DNA of 64,000 nucleotides, from NCBI GenBank assembly GCA_013400155.1, contig VXBM01001215.1, positions 126,455-190,454 of the forward strand. The letters are read 5' to 3'. Position numbers and translations under genes: made by a program. The notes under the pieces were generated by a model. The model did no database searches. It saw only the letters and a list, made by a program, of their open reading frames with translations, and was not told the DNA's origin. Source of the stretch: Helopsaltes ochotensis (taxonomy: Eukaryota; Chordata; Aves; Passeriformes; Locustellidae). This document shows positions 40,232 through 52,564 of the stretch, one piece after another (the stretch's first letter is position 1; the number at the start of each line of letters is the position of its first letter).

Positions 40232-40900
40232 ATAATCACAGAATTATTTAGCCACAGATGGCACGAAAAAGAACATTTAGTCCAGTCCCTGTTCATGCAG
40301 GCTAGAGCTAGTTGCTCATGACCATAGTCTGGTTTTGAATATTCCCATGGTTGGAGACTTTAAAACCTCTCTGTGCAATGTCTGGGCCCTGTTTCTCTCC
40401 TCAGCCACCTTCATTGTAAAAAAATATTTTCCTGTATTTGGATACAATTTCTTGTGTTTCCATTTGTGATGATTGTCTCTAGTCCTGCCACTGGACACCA
40501 CTGAGAAGAGTCTGGCTCTCTCTTCTTTCTCCATCAGGTATTTAGACATCTCCTCTTCCCTGGTTTGAACAGTTCCAGCTCTCTCAGTTGTATGAGACAT
40601 GTCTCACTTCCTTCATCATCTTCACAGTGCTTTACTGGACTTGCTCAAAAAGCTCCATATCACACTTGGATTGGAAAGCCCAGAATTGCTCCTCCCTCCT
40701 GTTTTTGATTTTTCTGATGGTTGAGATGGCAGTCCTGAGCAGGAGGAAAGGACATGATCCTTAAAAATCAACTAGTTCTCTTGGACCATTCTCCTTTACA
40801 GGACCATATCCCATGAGATTCCTCCAAGCAGATCCTTGAAAGACTTTCATCCTATCATCCAGGATAATGATCCTAGGTTGTGTCCTGCTTCTCCCTAGCC
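40232..40900 (-). mobile_element. CR1 LINE relic, reverse transcriptase missing
   Basis: Read on the minus strand, 40900 down to about 40705 matches the CR1 ORF2 linker after the endonuclease. Its landmarks are an 'agcaggacacaacc..tgga' block, 'ggatctgcttgga', 'atctcatgggatatggtcct' and 'gagaactagttgat'. From about 40700 down to 40232 it matches the end of ORF2 and the 3' region ('gcaattctgggctttcc', 'cactgagaagagtctggct' seen in antisense near 40498, 'ttggagac' near 40351). The reverse transcriptase between them is absent. The sequence is more diverged than the 27 kb copy and looks older. Two independent, adjacent fragments in the same orientation are an alternative reading. Confidence 0.85.
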
Positions 40901-40901
40901 A

Positions 40902-40992
40902 AAGTATAAAAAGTGAAGGAGGAAAGAGAAAAGAAGTAGTGGGAAGATGAAATGAAAATTTCTATCCTTGTCTTTTACTGCTTTTTATACTT
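40902..40992. repeat. 12-bp inverted repeat between CR1 copies
   Basis: AAGTATAAAAAG (40902-40913) is perfectly complementary to CTTTTTATACTT (40981-40992). The left flank is purine-rich and the right flank pyrimidine-rich, so pairing could extend imperfectly. It lies in the gap between two minus-strand CR1 pieces. Confidence 0.7.
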
Positions 40993-41039
40993 CTCCCTTC
41001 TTGCTTTTCCTTGCTTCTAATTGTATCAAACACTTTAGA

Positions 41040-41578
41040 AACTTAGAATCATTTAGTTTGGAAAAGACTTTAAGATCACCAAGTCCAGATCACCACCATT
41101 AATCCAACCTGACCTTTCCAACACCAAACCATGTCCGTAAGTGCCACATCCAGGGATGGTGACTCCACTGTTGCAATGCCTGGCCATCCTTTTCGCGAAT
41201 AAATTTTTCCTAATATCCAATCTAAACCTCCACTGGCACAATTGAAGTGAATTTTCTCTTTTTTTAAATTACTGGTTACTTGGGCGAAAAAAAATGACCC
41301 CCACTTTTTTACAGCCTCCTTTCAGGTAGTTGTAGAGAGAGATGAGCCTTCTTTTCTCCAGGTTAACACCCCCACCTCCCTCAGCTTCTCCTCAGGAGAC
41401 TCCAGCCCCTTCCCCAGCTCTGCTGCCCTTCTTTGGACATGCTCCATCTCCTCAATGTCCTTGCTGTAGTCAGGGGCCCAGCATGAAAGATGGCATTTGA
41501 GGTGTGGCCTCACCAATGCTGAATACAGGGGTGATCGCTGCTCTAGTCCTGATGCATACACTATTTCTTATAAAAGCA
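41040..41578 (-). mobile_element. CR1 LINE 3' fragment, 5'-truncated
   Basis: On the plus strand the antisense CR1 order is intact: 'agaatcatttagtttggaaa' at 41045, 'accaaaccatgtccgtaagt' at 41124, 'ccagggatggtgactccac', 'aatttttcctaatatccaat' at 41202, 'ggttacttgggcg', 'cctcctttcaggtagttgta', 'cagcttctcctcaggagact', 'gctctgctgcccttctttgg', 'tcaggggcccagcatg', 'gtgtggcctcaccaatgctg' and 'gtcctgatgcatacactatt'. There are small deletions and T/A-run expansions, but no large internal gap. The minus-strand 79-codon frame at 41322-41561 is a fragment of the ORF2 C-terminal region (LYSALVRPHLK, VQRRAAELGKGLE). Confidence 0.95.
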
Positions 41579-43733
41579 ATATATGCTTTTAATATTTATA
41601 TTACTTTTAATGAAGCGAACGGAATACTTAGAATGTATGATGCAATTACATAATTTTAATGAAGTGAAAACACATGAGAAAGCCAATATGCCAGATTCTT
41701 AAATCTGTTTTAAAAAATGGAATTCTATCTACATAATTTCAAGTTTTAGAGAAGATTTGAAGACCAATTCATCTGGGTACAGAAGTTTTATTTGCTTGAT
41801 GACAACTGAAACATTTTCAGATTAGTTTTCAACAGATACATTTGCAATAAAATGTGCACAGCATTGTCAGCTACACCCCTCTAATCCATGGCTCAAATAA
41901 AATGCATTCCACATGAATGCTAGCTAGGCATTGGGAAACTTGCCAAGCCAAAACCATAAGGTATTGTACACTTAATTCCTTACAGTGAAAATTCAAGGAA
42001 AACTATTTTATGTTATTTGAACTGCATTATTTGAAAATTATGCTAATCTTTTGAAATTTGCGATTGAAATATGGCTTCCATTCATGTGACATCATGAAAA
42101 GCAGACGAAAAATATTCCTAATGTTTAAGGCACATAATCTGATGACAGGTAAGAAATTTTGTCGGAGACTATAGGAGAGATTATTTTGGGGAAGTTCTCC
42201 ACCTTCCACTTCTCCCTCCCTCTGTTTCTTTTTACATCCCACTTCACTGCAGACATTTTCTATTTTATTGTTTGTATTCCTGAAAATATGGTTTCCCTTC
42301 ATAGACATTTGTGCCTTCATCCCGTTCTGTGATAATCAAAGTCTTAAATATCAAGCACTACTACAGTAGACACAGTAGAACAAAGTAAGTATAACAGATG
42401 TCACAAGCAGACTGATCTGGAAAGGAACAGTCTCCTTGCTTTTAACTAGATTTAACCAAATTAGTAGAGATAAAAAAACTCATAGAACTTTTGAAAAATT
42501 GTATTTTTAAAATGAGTCAGATATAATTTCTAAAGTAAATTGTGCCCAGCAGATGCAGCAGCCACTCAGTGGAACTACCACTCTATTGAGTTTCCCTACC
42601 ATTTGTTTTAACTAAAATGCTGCCTGATGTCCCAAAATTGCTCAGTTCAGTCAGACCTGGAATTTTCAGAGTTTAATGCTGTGGTATTCCTGACAAAATC
42701 ATACTTTCCAGTGAAATCCAGTTTACCAGAAACTGTGTTGCTGCTCTGCTCCTTCATAACACTGGCTGTAAGATTTATCTGAAGAAGGTATAATTTTGAA
42801 TTCTTCCTTTGTATTTGAACAGCGCCATATCTCATAGGAAACCATCCAGCAAGTATCTTCAACATAAGAAATGGGAATATGATATCTACTCTCACTGCAG
42901 CTTCCAGCCACTTTGTTTTATATTTCCTTCTCTTATCAGATTTCTCTTTCTTGACCTACTGACTTTCAAAGAATTAGCTTATTTAACTACAGAAGGCATT
43001 AATTAATCATGTATTATGGTCATGTATCCTTGCAGAAACTGGTCCAATACATCAACACTTGTGTTGAACTTAGGTCACCAGGACAGACATAATTTCTACT
43101 GCCAGTAGCACTAATATGACATATTGAGTAGGAGATACTAGTTTGCTTTGCTGGGGATTTCTGAAGCAGATTGTATCTGTCAACTATGAGTAAGATCAGG
43201 AGCTTATGAAGAGTTATGTTCTTTACAATATAAACAGCCATAGCCCTTTTTTTACATCTGCAGTAACTGATTTCTTCATGCACTCTACATCTGTGGGTGA
43301 AGCATGAGACTGGGGACAATGCTGATCCCTCATTCTACCTTTCTTTCATACCAGCTTGCTAAAATAAGGCCAGATTACTCATTTCTCTGTGTCTGATTTC
43401 TCAGAGTGGACTAGTCAGCCACAGTCATGGCTTTAGTCATGGTCATAGTCAGGAAACAGTCAAAATTGGTTACAAGTAATGGGAAAACTAAAATATATTC
43501 CATTTTCACGTTTTTATTTCTGTTGTCAGTAGGGATGTTAAGAAACATTCCTTGCATAGCCTGTGGTGCTACCCAGATAAAACAAGATAAAGAGATTCAG
43601 AGTTTTCATATGGTCCATAAATACATGCTTATTTTCATGGTATTCAATTCAGCCATGGGAAAAAAATCTTCTTGGTACTGTGGGAAGTTCCCTATAACAA
43701 AATCATCCTCTTTTTTTCTCAAATCCATATGGA

Positions 43734-43757
43734 CTTTGGACAATTCTTTGGACAATT
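43734..43757. repeat. 12-bp perfect tandem duplication
   Basis: CTTTGGACAATT at 43734-43745 is repeated exactly at 43746-43757. Confidence 0.95.
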
Positions 43758-44111
43758 TTGTTTGTTTTTTACTAGCAGTAGCATAATTTTTTTTATATGG
43801 GACTTATTTTATTTTTAGTAGTCAGAGCAACAGAAGAATGTGTGAGCACTTCTTGCAGGTTCAGAATAATCAGAAACTGAGATTAAGCAACAACATGTGA
43901 AGTAGAAACTTAATTGTGTAATTGATCATTCTGCTCAGCAATCTCTAGCAAATTGACAAAACCAATCTTTAAAAATTTGGCTACAAATAGGATGTGTGCA
44001 AAGCAATTTATTAGAAAGGATATGAAGTGAACTATGCACCTGTATCTTGATATCCGTAACATTTTTTCTTTTTAAGGGAAGATATGCAAGTAGGAAAAGA
44101 GCCGTAAACAT

Positions 44112-44135
44112 AGGTAATTACCTGTCCACAGGTAA
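44112..44135. repeat. Overlapping palindromes
   Basis: AGGTAATTACCT (44112-44123) is a perfect 12-base palindrome. It overlaps TTACCTGT-CC-ACAGGTAA (44118-44135), a perfect 8-base inverted repeat with a 2-base spacer. ACAGGTAA contains the CAGGT core bound by ZEB/Snail-type zinc fingers, so paired sites are possible. Confidence 0.85.
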
Positions 44136-45594
44136 CATTGCTGTCACTTTTGTAAAGCATAGATAGATTCAAAACAGCAGTCTATGAAAACATCTATGAG
44201 AATATGGAAGGTCTTTCTATTATTTCAAAACAAGTTGGAAGCCAGATACTGTTGCAGAAATGAAATCACAGTTTGCAATCATTAAGCTGTAATTTCTAGC
44301 TGATTTCTTTAATCAGGGACCATATTGAGCAGATGCAACTATTTATTCTGATATTGCTTTATTTTGTGGTACAGACAAAAGGATGTACACAAGTGCCATG
44401 ATGAAAATCTTTATAAACTCAAAATTCCTCCTTTCTTTACTGTTCTGTAATGAGTAGCTATTATACCATGCTTTTCTTAAAAAGTACGTATTATTTTCAG
44501 GTGTTAGCCTTGAATTTTTTACTGTATTAGCATTACATGAGTCAAGAAATAGCTTTTAAAACTGCAACGTACTACTGAGGGAAATATTCTCATCACATAA
44601 TCAAACTATCATTTAAACCATATTAAAAAGCCAAATGAGGAAGGGATAAAATATAATGCTCAAGCCTGATGGAATGTCATTATGCAGTTTAATTAGCTTC
44701 AAAAAGTCTCCATTTTCCTGTGCTGTTCAAAGCTTACAGGAATGCTCATTTTTCAGATTAGTCTTTCCAAGTGAGATTTTAACATGCTCCATTTCACAGC
44801 TGGCAACTCTGATGATAAAATTTTTAGCTACACTATGCACCTTTCTCTTGGAATAAAAAACATGTAGGATATCACATGCAAAATGAGTTCAGCCCTGTAG
44901 AAAGTGCTGTAGAGACTCAACACTACCAAGATCAATAGGAATGAATACATGAAACATGATGGAAATCCTTGCTTTTGACAATATTCAGGTCATGGAGTTC
45001 ATAGAGCAAGAAGATGGATGGAAAACTGTGAGAGAGATCAGTCAAAAATAGATTTAAAGAAAGAGCACTATAGCTGTGAAATATTCTGCAACAAACAAAA
45101 AGCTTTCTTACAGGGCTGTAAAACTACACCCAATAGAAGTGTTATCAGCTCTACAGAGATATGAAGAGGAAAGATGTTTTGACAGCAGTGTTCTCTGGTT
45201 ACTGAATGATTTACTATCCAGGAAATATTAGTCAAGTAATAGTTGAGCTGAAGTATTTTATATCATCTCAGAGGCAGAACAGCTCCATTTGACACAAGCT
45301 CTTACGCAGTGTCATTTGCAAGCATTCTGTGGAACACCACAAGTTTACAGGGAGGAAGATTTCCTTGCTAAGAAGGATTTATTCAATGCAGAACTAACCC
45401 TTGTACGTCAGTGACTGCCTTGCATTGATCTCCTGAATGACTTTCACAGTCTATTTGAAATACTACTACTGTTGTTCTATTTTGAAATGCAACCTGATAA
45501 AGCCAAAGTTTCACATAAATCATGTACCTCACTTTGGTGTATCATGAGATTAAGAGGGAAGATGTTTTACTGTCCTAAAGAGATGCTGATATTT

Positions 45595-46035
45595 GAAAAA
45601 CTGGAGCTTTGGAGCTGTCCTTTGGTTCTAAAAACCTTTTACCACAGACATCTGGCAGAATTTTGCTACTTAGCTCAGCATCCTTCCTGGAAAATGGTGC
45701 TTGAACAGCAAACAGGATGCAAAAAGCCAAAGAGTTTCTCCTGCTTGCTGGAGGCGGACACAGATAGCTGGCTCCACACACCAGAATGACTGGGAGCCTG
45801 GAGCAGGCAGCATGGACAGGCACACAGCCGCCTCCAGGGCTTGGTACTGCAGGGCTCAAAGGATTTCCCCTGCCTATGGATGGGGGCAGGAGGGAGAGAC
45901 GAGTGGGGTCAACTGGACTCTCAGGAGCCAACACAGAGGCAGAAATCAGCCTGCCTAAACGAGTCTCCTGAAACTGGGCCCTTCTGGTGGCAGGTGCATC
46001 TTGGCTTTGAAAATGATCAAGATAAATTGCATCAC
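45595..46035. other. GC-richer pocket with overlapping frames
   Basis: Relative to its flanks this segment is clearly GC-richer. It holds overlapping frames on both strands: 119 codons on minus at 45575-45934, and 105, 85, 61 and 99 codons on plus. None matches a family I know. It ends at an A15 run (46039-46053). It has no AATAAA near the A run. It could be an unrecognised old repeat, an exon of a noncoding RNA, or a retrocopy end. Confidence 0.35.
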
Positions 46036-46038
46036 TGG

Positions 46039-46063
46039 AAAAAAAAAAAAAAAGAGAGAGAGG
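46039..46063. repeat. A15 run and short (AG)n
   Basis: Fifteen A residues (46039-46053) followed by GAGAGAGAGG. The A run follows the GC-richer pocket directly. Confidence 0.9.
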
Positions 46064-49000
46064 AAAAAAACTTTATACCTTTTCATTGGCAAATACAATC
46101 ACCTAAATCAAACATTAGGAAACCAAAAATGTCGGGATGAAAAATTAGCCTATTGTGCAATTCTGTTCTTTCATTAAACCAAAATAAGGAAGCTAAATAA
46201 AAAAGTAAGCTTTGGGATTGGAAACAAAAGTGAAAGATGAGACAGGAAGCAAACCCCAGGATTAAAAGTACTATAGTCCTGATCAAAAGTGCCTTTGAAT
46301 TTCTGGGAATGCTGTGACTTTACTATTTACTTCATATCTCTGCTTATAATTTCTTTATTGTCCCTGAAGAATGTTATTACGTGGATTATCTTTCTATGAT
46401 AGAAGCCTCTGATGCAGTGCGTACCAGAAATATGCATATTTTTCATTGAGGGATACAATGGGCAAGAAAAACAAGATGGTAAAAAGAAGAAGATCCCTCT
46501 TTTCTCCACTGGACATTGTTACTGATAAATGTTAACAGGCAAACATTTCAGGCAGATCTTTGGGCAAACTGGTGAAAGGAAAATCCATTGGGGTTGAAAA
46601 AAGTAAAACTTCATAAACTTGCCTTAGAAATATCGTGGACTATAGATGAAAGAAATATGCTTTCCTGGTAATTTTTCACAGGTTTCAGCTATTGATCTTT
46701 GTGAGGGAAGGATGGTGAATTGACAGATTTCCTCAGATATTGGAGCCTAGGTAGTCCTTTTTCATGATTTGACGTAGATATATGTATGTTCCCATGTATG
46801 TTCATGGTTAAAGTTTAAATGCCTGCAAAATTGAAAGGCGGTCCCTCAAAAAGTCACTGACACAAATTCAGCACCTTGTTTTTAGAGGATATGCAGGCAG
46901 GCTATTATAATAGAAAGTAGATTATATGGAGGTGAGAAACAAGATGCGAAGCAGAATGCTTCATGGATCTTGCTTGTTGGGCTGCTCCAAAAGAATCACG
47001 TATGTGTTTTGTACACATAAGTAAAGTATATGGTGAATGTGGGCATGTGTTAAAGAAACAACTTGTTTATGAACAAATAAAGTGCAACATTGTACCTATC
47101 CTCAAAATTATTTCCTTCATTTAATAGGAAATTTACTCTCAACTTTGTATAAGCATTTTGATTTTTTAAAACTTTGACTTCAGCTTGCTTCAAAGTGCAG
47201 CTAGCCAGTGTCCACCATTATTTTTAAAAGTTCTGTACCACTATGCCCCAGGTATAATCTTTTCTAATTTTCAGAAATGCACTAAAACCTGAAAGTGGTA
47301 CTTCTTGTAACTCTTATCCCAGAGGACAGGAGTTAAGTTATTGAGGTACCTAAATTTAGGGGAATATTTGTCATGTGTTTTAGAATGGCATTTGAACTGG
47401 TTGAATTTTTCTTTCAAAGGCTAAGAAAAAATAAGTCCCCTGAGCTATGAAGACTTAGTTTGCAAACTTCCTTTGGATTTTTCCAGTTTTTCTGTTTTTC
47501 TCTATCATTTTATCATTTTATGACCTTTTCTTTGCTATAAAATAAAGTATAATGAATAATGTCAGGTATTAGTTTCCTTTATTGCCCACTCCAAAACAAT
47601 AACTTTTAATTTCCTTCATTTTTTCCTCTGCTATTCTAACTTTTTTAAGGATTAACAGTGGAAAAAGGGGAAAGAAAGAGTGGAAAAAAAGTTGAGTGTT
47701 TCCATTTTATTCTGTTCAGCTGGTAAAATAGTAGTTGTAGGCATGACTTTAATATTTCATTTTTGAAACTAAGACCAAAAGCCTTAATATTTAAAATTTT
47801 CACAGCACAAGAGCTCTGATCCAAAATATTTCACTTCCTTGCTTCATGATGGTAAACCACTTCAGGTTTCTTTTTTGTGTGCTCTGTTGTGTGAATATGA
47901 TTTCCGTTGAGCTTGCTTCAATCCATTTCACTGCTCCTCTCACACTGTGCCTCCAGGCAAAGGCAGCTCTGATGCATCCTACTGCTCTGGGGATGTGGAA
48001 CAGGGTTGCAAGGAGGTACATTCCTCTCCTTGGGCACGGGGCCCTGGTTGGGCTTTGCCTCCAAAGAGGGAGCTTGGCAATGCTGTTCCCATGATGTACC
48101 GTATGCGGTTAAGTCTCAGAACCAGGATGGTTGAGAGGCAAAGTGTTCTGCAAGTCAGTGGAGCTGTAGCTGGAAACTGGAGTAGAAAACGCCTGGATTA
48201 CTGCTTTTCTGAACTTGTGGGTAGCTCCAGTGAAGAAATGGAAATTGAGATTCCCGAGACGTTTTTGGTGGGTGAATAAGGAGAGGAAAGGTAATGGAAG
48301 CTGAGGAAGAAAAAAACTGACATTCCTGAAAAAAAAAAACCCAAAACCAAAAGTGAATGCAACATTCTCTATCATGAACTTGCTGACATATAAATCTATC
48401 TGATGTTTCTTGTAATCAACTTTGGCAAACCAACCCACATTTCTACCTTCAGGTCTCAAGTCAGGTATCAAAACTGTTCATTCCCTGCCTCCCCTTGAGC
48501 TCATCTCCACGTGCTCACTAGGAGTGAGTGCCCTCTGAGCCATGTCACTCTTCTGGGTGTCAGATAGCAAGGTATGAATCAACCTCATTTTGGATTGGAT
48601 CCATTTCTTTTGTCCTGATGGAAGTATTTTCACCTATTTTGAGTTTGTAAATAGCAATAGCATAGCAATGTTGGAATCTTTTCATTAAGATTTCAGACAG
48701 AAATTTCTCTATTGTTTGTTGACAAATTATTAACTTCTTGGAGGTGGTAAACTTTTGTTATTGGTTTGGTTTTTTCTGTTTTTTTAAGTTGCTCTTTCTT
48801 AAAGTCCACTGATATTTGTACTTAGTTTCATTGAAACGGTACTTTTAAATTTAATGCAGAAATATCTTGTTTGTTTGTAAACATTTCTGAGTTAAAAAAG
48901 GTCTGTAAGTGAGTGACATAAAAACAGAGAGACAGGATATTTGTAAATTTTTTGGAGGAAAATATTTAGTGAAACCTCACACTATAAAAATATGTGGGCC

Positions 49001-50225
49001 TTTTCTGAGGTGGCTCATGTACTGCTGAGTACTTTTTCTTATATTTAATTTTATGTTGAAATTACCATTTTTCCTTGAAAATTAGTTTAATTATTCATCT
49101 GAATAATGACCTTTCCTTTGGTATGGAAAGTTATGCTACTTTTTTGATGAAAGCCTAAACTTGATTAAATTTATTTTCCTGTTACATGGTTGATTTCGTT
49201 AAGTAGAGTGGCTGAAGAAGGGAAGTCTGGAGCCCCAGTCACTCCAGACACAGTGCACAGGACTGATTAAACGTGGGAAGGTCTGACATCCCACTGAGCC
49301 TTCCATAAACACTGTCTATGCACTTCCTGTGGTCTCACTGTTCATTTGCACTAGTTTATATTTTGTTCTAATTCTTCTAATAATTCATAAGTACCAGCGC
49401 ATAGACCATACTGTGAAAAGTATGTCCCATTCATTTTCTGGTTTTGCTTAGGTATATTTGGACCTGGGGCTGTTTGGGAAACTTCAGTGTATCAAGAATT
49501 AAGGAAGAAATCTGAAAATTTGGGGTAGGTATGTTTCCCTTATATGTTACACAGTGAGAAATTAGATCCCACCAACCTGGGTGGAAGTTATTGTCTGAAA
49601 CCTAAGGAGCAGCATATGACCCTATGAAGAGTTCAACCCTGAGACAACAGACCTGGTTATTTTGAGAAGGAAGCCAATGTTTTTGCATAAAATTCTAGCT
49701 GGAGCAATACCCCCCTATAGCAAGTTCATTTAGAAGCGCTTAGTGCATGGCATGACATGCTCTACAAACTATGACAGTCTCAAGGCCTCTCCACTAATCT
49801 GATTATTTTTGATAATGGAAAACAATCTTGTCCTCAGCTATGAAAAATATGTTTCTGTTTGCAAATCTTATTTTGTAACACTGCCTTTCATTGCTTAAGT
49901 GTGTCAGCTACACTAGCCATGAAGTTTTGAGTTTAAACAAAAATGAATAGTCTGGCTGAATATTTTAAAATATCTGAGTGTTAAAGTAACTGGATGATTC
50001 ATAATTATCGGCTTCATCTGCAATTTTTTTTCTTTTACTTTTGCCTCCAATGAGTCATGAGTATGTCTGGATTGCTCTTCAACCATGAAGGAGTGAAATG
50101 TACTCCTAATGGACAACACAAGGGTCACACATACCACGTACATCCCCAAAAATAGAGCTCTCAGTCCTGTTGCTATGAAATTTTAGTCCTTCCAACAGCT
50201 TGCTTGTGCCAGTTAGCTTTTTGCT
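46064..50225. other. Unique DNA, no gene seen
   Basis: A GC-richer portion at about 47930-48290 holds open frames of 82, 110 and 120 codons on the two strands, without recognisable domains. The rest is AT-rich and featureless by eye. No repeat family was seen. Confidence 0.55.
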
Positions 50226-50344
50226 CGCTGAATAGTTCCATTCACCTAATCAGGGAGGTACGAGTGGCACAGGGAGCTGCTCGTCATGACGGCACCAGGA
50301 TGTGGTCCTCTCACAAGGATGGCGCCGCGCTCACAGCGTACTCG
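50226..50344. other. CpG-dense patch
   Basis: Nine CpG dinucleotides occur in 119 bases (50226, 50261, 50282, 50290, 50323, 50326, 50328, 50337, 50343), the densest cluster I found in the window. It includes GGATGGCGCCGCG (50318-50330), which resembles a YY1-type ATGGCG core. It is far smaller than a normal CpG island. It could be a minor promoter, a protein-bound element kept free of methylation, or chance. Confidence 0.5.
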
Positions 50345-52530
50345 GTAGTCTCCTTAAGCTGATTTCCCTTACAGCTTCTTCTGGATCCTTGCAAAGGCTC
50401 CCTTGTATATTTATGGTTAGATGTGTCTTCATTCATTACTGTGAGGTCTTTTCTTCCAAAGAGAAGATTTTGAACTGGAAATTATAAGGCTCTCAAATTC
50501 CACAGCTATGGCATCATTTTGAGCTTTAACTGTGGCTTGCGTAACTTCTCATATTTGCTGTTTGCCAGCCTCAAGTGTAGGGAGTTCAACAAGATTCCTT
50601 CTCTGAACTGTATTACACTGTTTCCATTAAGAAAAAAAAATTCAGGGCCACAGAGCTGTAATGACTCAGTTTATATTCTCAGGATCTTTATTTCACATAG
50701 CAAACACTTCCTAGTCTGATGTCTAAAAAACCTCTCTAATTAGTGCTCCTTTACAAACTAAGAGGAAAACTGTTACAGTGTTGTCTCATTTCACACACTT
50801 TTATTGATGCTATGTGGATGATCTGTAACCTTGTGTGCTTTTAAAAAGCGAGAAATATTCCTTTGCTACAACTAAGAGGCATAGCTTTCAGGGTAATGAG
50901 CACTTTGATGTCATGGAAGTCAATGCACATGAGCTTGAAAGAACAAGCCATTCTCATTTGGAGAGAGTTTGGTGCATGGGCTGGTTTAATGTTTCTGTTA
51001 CAGATGCTGCTCAGCAGCCTCAAGCACAAGGTCTTATTACACCAGCGGATCTGCAAGACCGTGTGTGTACTTCCCATCTTACACTCCCTGACCAAGGAGG
51101 TGGGTGCCAGATGAATGTGGGGACTTTGTGAAGACAGATATCCAGATACATTCATCAACAGCTTTTAAGAAGAGGTAGCAAAGAGCATCCATCTGCACCT
51201 TTTCTTCAGTGCTTTAAGTGAATATTTTTCTCAGTGCTGTATAAGAGAGAGAGACAGCAGCATGCAGGGCCACTGAACCAGCTCACAGTGCGGACAGCCA
51301 GCAGCACACAAACAGCATCGGGATGTGCTTATTCAGAGCTCCTGCTAAAAGAGCAGTGAAAGAAGTTGGCGCCCCTGGCAGGGAAGAATGAATGCCTGTT
51401 TGTATCCTAAAGCAGCTGTCAGACAGGAAAGTAGACAGCATGTTGTAAGATTGTTTTGCTTCATTTTTACAGCTACATAGTGACAATAAAGAAGAAATTA
51501 TGTCATCTTTAAAAATATGCAAAAATAAAGAGAACAGAGCATCCAAATGTTTCTTAGAAGTAGAGCAACTTGGATATGTGTTTTTCAATTATCTATTCAA
51601 GTCTGCAGTGAGTGCTTACAGTCTGTTAGTATTGTTTGCTATCTAGTATGGAAGGATCATACAAACTCAGTATTAAGAAACCAAGCTGCATTTATTTCTA
51701 ATGTTTCTTATTGACAAAATCTCAAATACATGCCATGGACTACTGCTTTACATGGACTCTATTAATCTGATATAGTATTTCTGCCACTATAAACAAAGCT
51801 GGCAAAAACTGCCTCCAGAAATGACCACTGATTTCTATGTAGGTGAACAAGTCCGTATTGAAACTTGCAGGTCTCCCATCTGAATCAACATGACAAATCC
51901 CATGCAGTGGGATTTATGGTTTACTGATAACATGAACAATTTCTGTTTGTTGAAGTACTCAGGTGTCTGAACAGACTGGAAGTGGAACTCCAGCAAATTC
52001 TTTGCTAGGGATTTCTAGGTGAAAGCCTACTTTCAGGAAGATCAGCGAGGATTTTACTGTTGCCCATGATTAGGTCAGTGCATTATCCCTGGCAAAATGG
52101 ACACAGCTCAAGAGATCCTTTTTGCATCCTCAACAAGAGGACATTGTCTGAGCTTCTTGAAACCCCCCATGCACAAGAATCTTACTGCCTGCGGAGTCAC
52201 CTGGCACTCAGGCCACTGACTTTACCAGCCCTTCCACACCCCTAGGAGGGAACCAGGGTCATGGATGCTGGCTGCTGTCATCCCTGGCAAAGGTGAGTGA
52301 TGTAGCTGGAGGAAGAAGAGTCAAACCCTTCAGGGTACATCTCAGACTGTGTGCTTAAGGATTCATTTCCCTTACTCTTGGATTCCAGCCTAAGGACAGC
52401 CAGAGAAGCAGTCCTGGGGTGCTCCAGCCGGCAAGGAATTAAAGGAAGCAGCTGTTTTGGCTTTCAGCCTAGCATGAGGCTATTTAACAGAACACAGACG
52501 ATGAAATCCATGAGTAATAGAATCTCATTT

Positions 52531-52564
52531 CAGTCAAACCTTAGTTCCAGTCAAACCTTAGCTT
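52531..52564. repeat. 17-bp tandem duplication
   Basis: CAGTCAAACCTTAGTTC at 52531-52547 is followed by a copy whose first 14 bases are identical. Confidence 0.85.

Larger units (their letters stand above)
41579..45594. other. Unique AT-rich DNA, no gene seen
   Basis: The longest open frame is 119 codons (43427-43786, plus), with no recognisable family. A perfect 12-base duplication (43734-43757) lies inside that frame, and a compact palindrome lies at 44112-44135. The segment 44640-44860 is evenly mixed and free of simple repeats, but I have no direct evidence of function. Confidence 0.55.

Noticed and set aside
39859..40296. 145-codon minus-strand frame
   Set aside because: It is rich in Phe, Ser and Leu from A-rich plus-strand sequence, crosses into a CR1 boundary, and has no family signature.
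45575..45934. 119-codon minus-strand frame as a gene
   Set aside because: Several overlapping frames on the other strand are equally open, which points to GC composition and not to selection. No domain was recognised.
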